From: Erwinia sp. SLM-02
Lineage (GTDB): Bacteria > Pseudomonadota > Gammaproteobacteria > Enterobacterales > Enterobacteriaceae
Length of the DNA: 64,000 bases
Reading direction: 5' to 3'
Assembly (NCBI RefSeq): GCF_037450285.1
Contig: NZ_JAQISN010000002.1
Location: 372,001 to 436,000, forward strand
In this document: piece by piece, positions 60,900-64,000 of the stretch
Numbering within the stretch: the stretch's first letter is position 1
Layout of the letters: every line of letters starts with the position of its first letter
Made by a program: the position numbers and the translations under genes
Notes under the pieces: model-generated
Database searches by the model: none
What the model was told of the DNA's origin: nothing
Seen by the model: the letters and a program-made list of their open reading frames with translations, nothing else

Positions 60900-62048
60900 T
60901 CAGACTTTGAAAATCAGCTGGGAATTAACCCGCTCGGAGTTGGCGCGGTTGCGGAACTGCAGCTGGTCAACGCGCATCGTGGTGCAGTCGGCCTGTTCGC
61001 GGGCGGCGAGGATTTTATGATGATGCTCAGACTTGCTGCACACCGGATCGGCATTGTCCGCGTTGCCGGTCAGCATAAACGCCTGGCAGCGGCAGCCGCC
61101 GAAGTCCTTCTCTTTCTCCGAGCAGGATCGGCAGGGTTCCGGCATCCAGTCGAAGCCGCGATAGCGGTTAAAGCCGAAGGAGTTAAACCAGATATCCTGC
61201 AGGCTCTGCTCCAGCACGGACGGGAACTGTACCGGCAGCTGGCGCGCACTGTGGCACGGCAGCGCGGTGCCTTCCGGCGTCACGCTCAGGAAGATCGCGC
61301 CCCAGCCGCCCATACAGCCTTTCGGACGTTCTTCGTAGTAATCCGGGGTGACGAACAGCAGGTTGGTCAGATTATCGCTGGCGGACATCTTCTCGCGATA
61401 GCGGGCAACCACCGCTTCGGCGCGTTCAATCTGATCGCGGGTCGGCAACAGCCCTTCACGGTTCAGCTGCGCCCAGCCGTAGAACTGACAGGTCGCCAGC
61501 TCCACGTCATCCGCTTCCAGCTCGATGCACAGTTCGATAATGCGGTCGATCTGGTCGATATTATGGCGATGCAGCACGAAGTTCAGCACCATCGGGTAGC
61601 AGTGCGCCTTCACCGCGCGCGCCATCTCCAGCTTCTGCTGGAAGGCCTTCTTCGATCCGGCCAGCGCGGCGTTCAGCGTCTCGTCGCTGGCCTGGAAGCT
61701 GATCTGAATATGGTCGAGGCCCGCTTCCGCGAAGGAATCGATCTTTTTCTGCGTCAGGCCAATCCCCGAGGTGATCAGGTTGGTGTAGAAACCTAAATCA
61801 CGCGCCGCACGGATCAGCTCCGGAAGATCTTTGCGCACCAGCGGCTCGCCGCCGGAGAAACCGATCTGCACCGCGCCCATGGCGCGGGCCTGTTTAAAGA
61901 CCTCAATCCACTGCTCGGTGGTCAGCTCTTTCTCCTGCTGGGCAAAGTCCAGCGGGTTCGAGCAGTAGGGGCACTGCAGCGGGCAGCGGTAGGTCAGTTC
62001 GGCCAGCAGCCACAGCGGCGGGTTGACCTTATTTTCAGGCTGGGTCAC
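60900..62048 (-). CDS. pqqE: PQQ synthesis radical SAM protein PqqE
   Basis: The 382-residue radical SAM/SPASM enzyme crosslinks the glutamate and tyrosine of PqqA. Radical SAM cysteines are C22, C26 and C29 (CPLQCPYC), followed by GFSGGEPLVR. The auxiliary-cluster cysteines appear in KGCMGGWG, ALPCHSAR, EPCRSCSEK and GGCRCQAF. It overlaps pqqD by 14 bases. Confidence 0.97.
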   Translation of the reverse strand: MTQPENKVNPPLWLLAELTYRCPLQCPYCSNPLDFAQQEKELTTEQWIEVFKQARAMGAVQIGFSGGEPLVRKDLPELIRAARDLGFYTNLITSGIGLTQKKIDSFAEAGLDHIQISFQASDETLNAALAGSKKAFQQKLEMARAVKAHCYPMVLNFVLHRHNIDQIDRIIELCIELEADDVELATCQFYGWAQLNREGLLPTRDQIERAEAVVARYREKMSASDNLTNLLFVTPDYYEERPKGCMGGWGAIFLSVTPEGTALPCHSARQLPVQFPSVLEQSLQDIWFNSFGFNRYRGFDWMPEPCRSCSEKEKDFGGCRCQAFMLTGNADNADPVCSKSEHHHKILAAREQADCTTMRVDQLQFRNRANSERVNSQLIFKV

Positions 62049-62316
62049 GTAATATTATCCACTTCTGTTCCCTCGCCTGGGCGAAGAAATCCTGTACATC
62101 GTTATCTACGCCGCCCGCTTCCGGGAAGCGATCGTTTAGTGCCTGAATGATGTCGGCCAGCGTGCGCTTACCGTCCACCAGCTCAAGGATCGCCGTGGCG
62201 CTGTCGTTCAGCTTGGCCATGCCTTCCGGGTAAAGGATCACATGGCAGTTCTGCACTTCTTCCCACTGCAGGCGGTAGCCGCGGCGGAACATCGGAATAG
62301 TTTGCGGGTTGCTCAC
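62035..62316 (-). CDS. pqqD: PqqA-binding chaperone PqqD
   Basis: The 93-residue RiPP recognition element protein binds PqqA and presents it to PqqE. IPMFRRGYRLQWEEVQNCHV and YPEGMAKLNDSATAILELVD are typical. It overlaps pqqC by ATGA at its start and pqqE at its end. Confidence 0.96.
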   Translation of the reverse strand: MSNPQTIPMFRRGYRLQWEEVQNCHVILYPEGMAKLNDSATAILELVDGKRTLADIIQALNDRFPEAGGVDNDVQDFFAQAREQKWIILRDPA

Positions 62317-63068
62317 AGCAGTTTTCCTTTATGCCAGACGGGCTGGTCGGTAACGGTATGATACGGCGGACGATCCAGGGCGTAGGCCATGGTCATGGCG
62401 TCCAGCATGGTCCACAGAATATCCAGTTTGAACTGCAGGATCTCCAGCATGCGCTGCTGTTTTTCCACGGTGTTGCAGTATTCCAGCGCCAGCTCAAGGC
62501 CGTGCTCAACGTCACGACGCGCCTGGCTCAGACGACCACGGAAGTAGCCGTAGCCCTCTTCCTCAATCCAGGTGTAGTGCTGCGGCCAGCTGTCGAGGCG
62601 CGACTGGTGGATCTGTGGCGCAAACAGCTCGGTCAGCGAGCTACAGGCGGCTTCCTGCCACACCGCACGGCGGGCAAAGTTGACGTAGGCATCGACGGCA
62701 AAGCGCACGCCCGGCAGCACCATCCGTTCGGAGAGCAGCACATCGCGATCCAGCCCGACCGCTTCACCCAGCCGCAGCCAGGCTTCGATGCCGCCGTCGC
62801 TGTCACCGTAACCGTCGTGGTCCAGAATACGCTGCACCCATTTGCGGCGGGTCTGCGCGTCCGGGCAGTTGGCCATAATCGCCGCGTCTTTCAGCGGGAT
62901 ATTGGTCTGGTAGTAAAAGCGGTTCGCCACCCAGCCCTGGATCTGCTCGCGCGTCGCCTCGCCGTTGTGCATGGCGATATGGTACGGGTGATGAATATGG
63001 TAATAGTCGCCGCGTGCGCGCAGCGCCTGTTCAAACTGCTCGGGGGTCATCAGTGCTGGCTGGCTCAT
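62313..63068 (-). CDS. pqqC: Pyrroloquinoline-quinone synthase PqqC
   Basis: The 251-residue helical, cofactor-free oxidase catalyses the last ring closure and eight-electron oxidation to PQQ. Conserved segments are YHIHHPYHIAMHNGEATREQ, GWVANRFYYQ and RILDHDGYGDSDGGIEAWLR. Its start overlaps the pqqB stop (ATGA). Confidence 0.97.
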   Translation of the reverse strand: MSQPALMTPEQFEQALRARGDYYHIHHPYHIAMHNGEATREQIQGWVANRFYYQTNIPLKDAAIMANCPDAQTRRKWVQRILDHDGYGDSDGGIEAWLRLGEAVGLDRDVLLSERMVLPGVRFAVDAYVNFARRAVWQEAACSSLTELFAPQIHQSRLDSWPQHYTWIEEEGYGYFRGRLSQARRDVEHGLELALEYCNTVEKQQRMLEILQFKLDILWTMLDAMTMAYALDRPPYHTVTDQPVWHKGKLL

Positions 63069-63976
63069 AGGTCGATACTCATTCCGTCAAAGCTGACCTC
63101 AATGCCGCGCTGCGTCAGCGCATGGCGCTCCGCCGAGGATTCATCGAGGATCGGATTGGTGTTGTTAATATGGATCAGGATCTTGCGGCGGGCAGGCAGA
63201 TTGCTGAGCAACGCCATCAGCCCCTGCTCTTCGCCCAGCGCCAGATGGCCCATATCGCGCCCGGTATTGCGCCCCACGCCGGTGTTGGCCAGTTCGTTGT
63301 CCTGCCACAGCGTGCCGTCGATCAGCAGGCAGTCGGCCTCCTTCATCAGATCCAGCAGTCCGGCATCCGGCTCGCCCAGCCCCGGCGCATACAGCAGCTT
63401 GCTGCCGGTGACCGTATTCTCAATCATCAGCGCGATGTTATGGCCGGGCAAAGGCCGCCCGCGATACGGCGAGTACGGCGGTGCATTGCTGAGAATGGGG
63501 ATGGCGGTAAAGCGCAGTGCCGGGCAGACCGCGACCGAAAACGGCTCTGCGGGCTGGATGGCGTGATGCACCAGGCCACCGTTCCAGTGGGCAAGCATGG
63601 TAAAGATCGGAAAACCGGAGGTCAGATCCGCGTGTACTTCCGGCGTGCACCACACCTGGTGCGGGCAGCCCTCGCGCAGGTTCAGCAGGCCGGTGCAGTG
63701 ATCGATCTGGCTGTCGGTCAGGATAATTGAGCCGATCGCCGTGCCGCGCAGTACGCCATGTTTGTTTAATTCGGGATTGGCGGCAATCTGATGGCAGATA
63801 TCCGGCGAGGCATTGCACAGCACCCAGTCGGTGCCGTTATCGCTGACCGCGATTGAAGATTGGGTACGCCGCGTGGCAGGGATGCTGCCGTCGCGCACGC
63901 CCTGGCAGTTGCGGCAGTTACAGTTCCACTGCGGGAATCCACCGCCCGCCGCAGAGCCAAGCACTTTGATTTTCAT
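63065..63976 (-). CDS. pqqB: PQQ biosynthesis protein PqqB (metallo-beta-lactamase fold)
   Basis: The 303-residue protein starts MKIKVLGSAAGGGFPQWNCN with the CNCxxC-type zinc-binding segment of PqqB, and has the metallo-beta-lactamase fold residues LTDSQIDHCTGL and HINNTNPIL. It is proposed to hydroxylate the processed dipeptide. Only 24 bases remain before the window edge; the small pqqA gene is expected just beyond. Confidence 0.97.
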   Translation of the reverse strand: MKIKVLGSAAGGGFPQWNCNCRNCQGVRDGSIPATRRTQSSIAVSDNGTDWVLCNASPDICHQIAANPELNKHGVLRGTAIGSIILTDSQIDHCTGLLNLREGCPHQVWCTPEVHADLTSGFPIFTMLAHWNGGLVHHAIQPAEPFSVAVCPALRFTAIPILSNAPPYSPYRGRPLPGHNIALMIENTVTGSKLLYAPGLGEPDAGLLDLMKEADCLLIDGTLWQDNELANTGVGRNTGRDMGHLALGEEQGLMALLSNLPARRKILIHINNTNPILDESSAERHALTQRGIEVSFDGMSIDL

Positions 63977-64000
63977 GGGTAAACCGGGAAAAAGGGAAAA

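Noticed and set aside
60318..61796. 492-codon plus-strand ORF
   Set aside because: It is antisense to pqqE and pqqF, both of which have clear family motifs. Long antisense frames are expected in GC-rich genes with strong codon bias.
62331..63566. 411-codon plus-strand ORF
   Set aside because: It is antisense to pqqC and pqqB, which are well supported and overlap each other as an operon should.

Overview
The window is chromosomal DNA of a gamma-proteobacterium of the order Enterobacterales. Gene order and protein similarity over the first 25.8 kb follow the Escherichia coli parE-yqiA-cpdA-yqiB-nudF / tolC-ygiB-ygiC-ygiD / ribB / ubiK / hldE-glnE-ygiF / ygiM / cca / uppP / folB / plsY / tsaD / rpsU-dnaG-rpoD / mug block almost exactly. 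The pqq operon, the intergenic repeats and the accessory content fit Erwiniaceae (Erwinia/Pantoea-like) best. That placement is an inference from recalled gene content, not a computed phylogeny.

Region 1 (1-25.8 kb) is conserved core. It starts inside parE, runs through the nudF operon, divergent tolC-ygiB-ygiC with a mar/sox/rob-type box, ribB with an FMN riboswitch, ubiK, and the hldE, glnE and ygiF genes. It ends with cca, uppP, folB, plsY, tsaD and the macromolecular synthesis operon rpsU-dnaG-rpoD, then mug.

Region 2 (25.8-31.2 kb) is accessory metabolism. A UPF0303/HbpS-like protein, a YVTN-type beta-propeller and a tartrate/malate-type dehydrogenase form one run. A LysR regulator faces a tautomerase, and a trimeric-type porin follows. 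Region 3 (31.2-39.7 kb) holds opgB, ampH, an Nlp/Ner-like regulator, two tandem-duplicated small XRE regulators with duplicated operators, nlpA, and a membrane-anchored winged-helix regulator coupled to a FidL-like protein.

Region 4 (39.7-46 kb) is the most unusual part. It is a compact choline trimethylamine-lyase cluster: an acetylating aldehyde dehydrogenase, CutC, CutD and a pair of SMR transporters, with no bacterial microcompartment shell genes. The first gene is preceded by a terminator-like hairpin that may be an attenuator. CutC would split choline into trimethylamine and acetaldehyde, the dehydrogenase would convert acetaldehyde to acetyl-CoA, and the SMR pair is a candidate for quaternary amine or cation transport.

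Region 5 (46-50.8 kb) has a YecA/UPF0149 protein, an orphan galactitol-type PTS (IIB-IIC-IIA) followed by a small helix-turn-helix/coiled-coil gene, and an MFS transporter behind a perfect 7-1-7 Fur box. Region 6 (50.8-52.06 kb) is a 1.26-kb non-coding repeat island with three repeat families in direct and inverted order.

Region 7 (52.06-58.2 kb) is a tightly coupled, probably Fur-regulated operon: ChaN-type lipoprotein, TonB, an exported oligopeptidase-B-like peptidase and a heme-type TonB-dependent receptor. Region 8 (58.3-64 kb) is pqqB-C-D-E-F on the minus strand. pqqA should lie just beyond the right edge. PqqF carries an extra Pro/Ser-rich linker.
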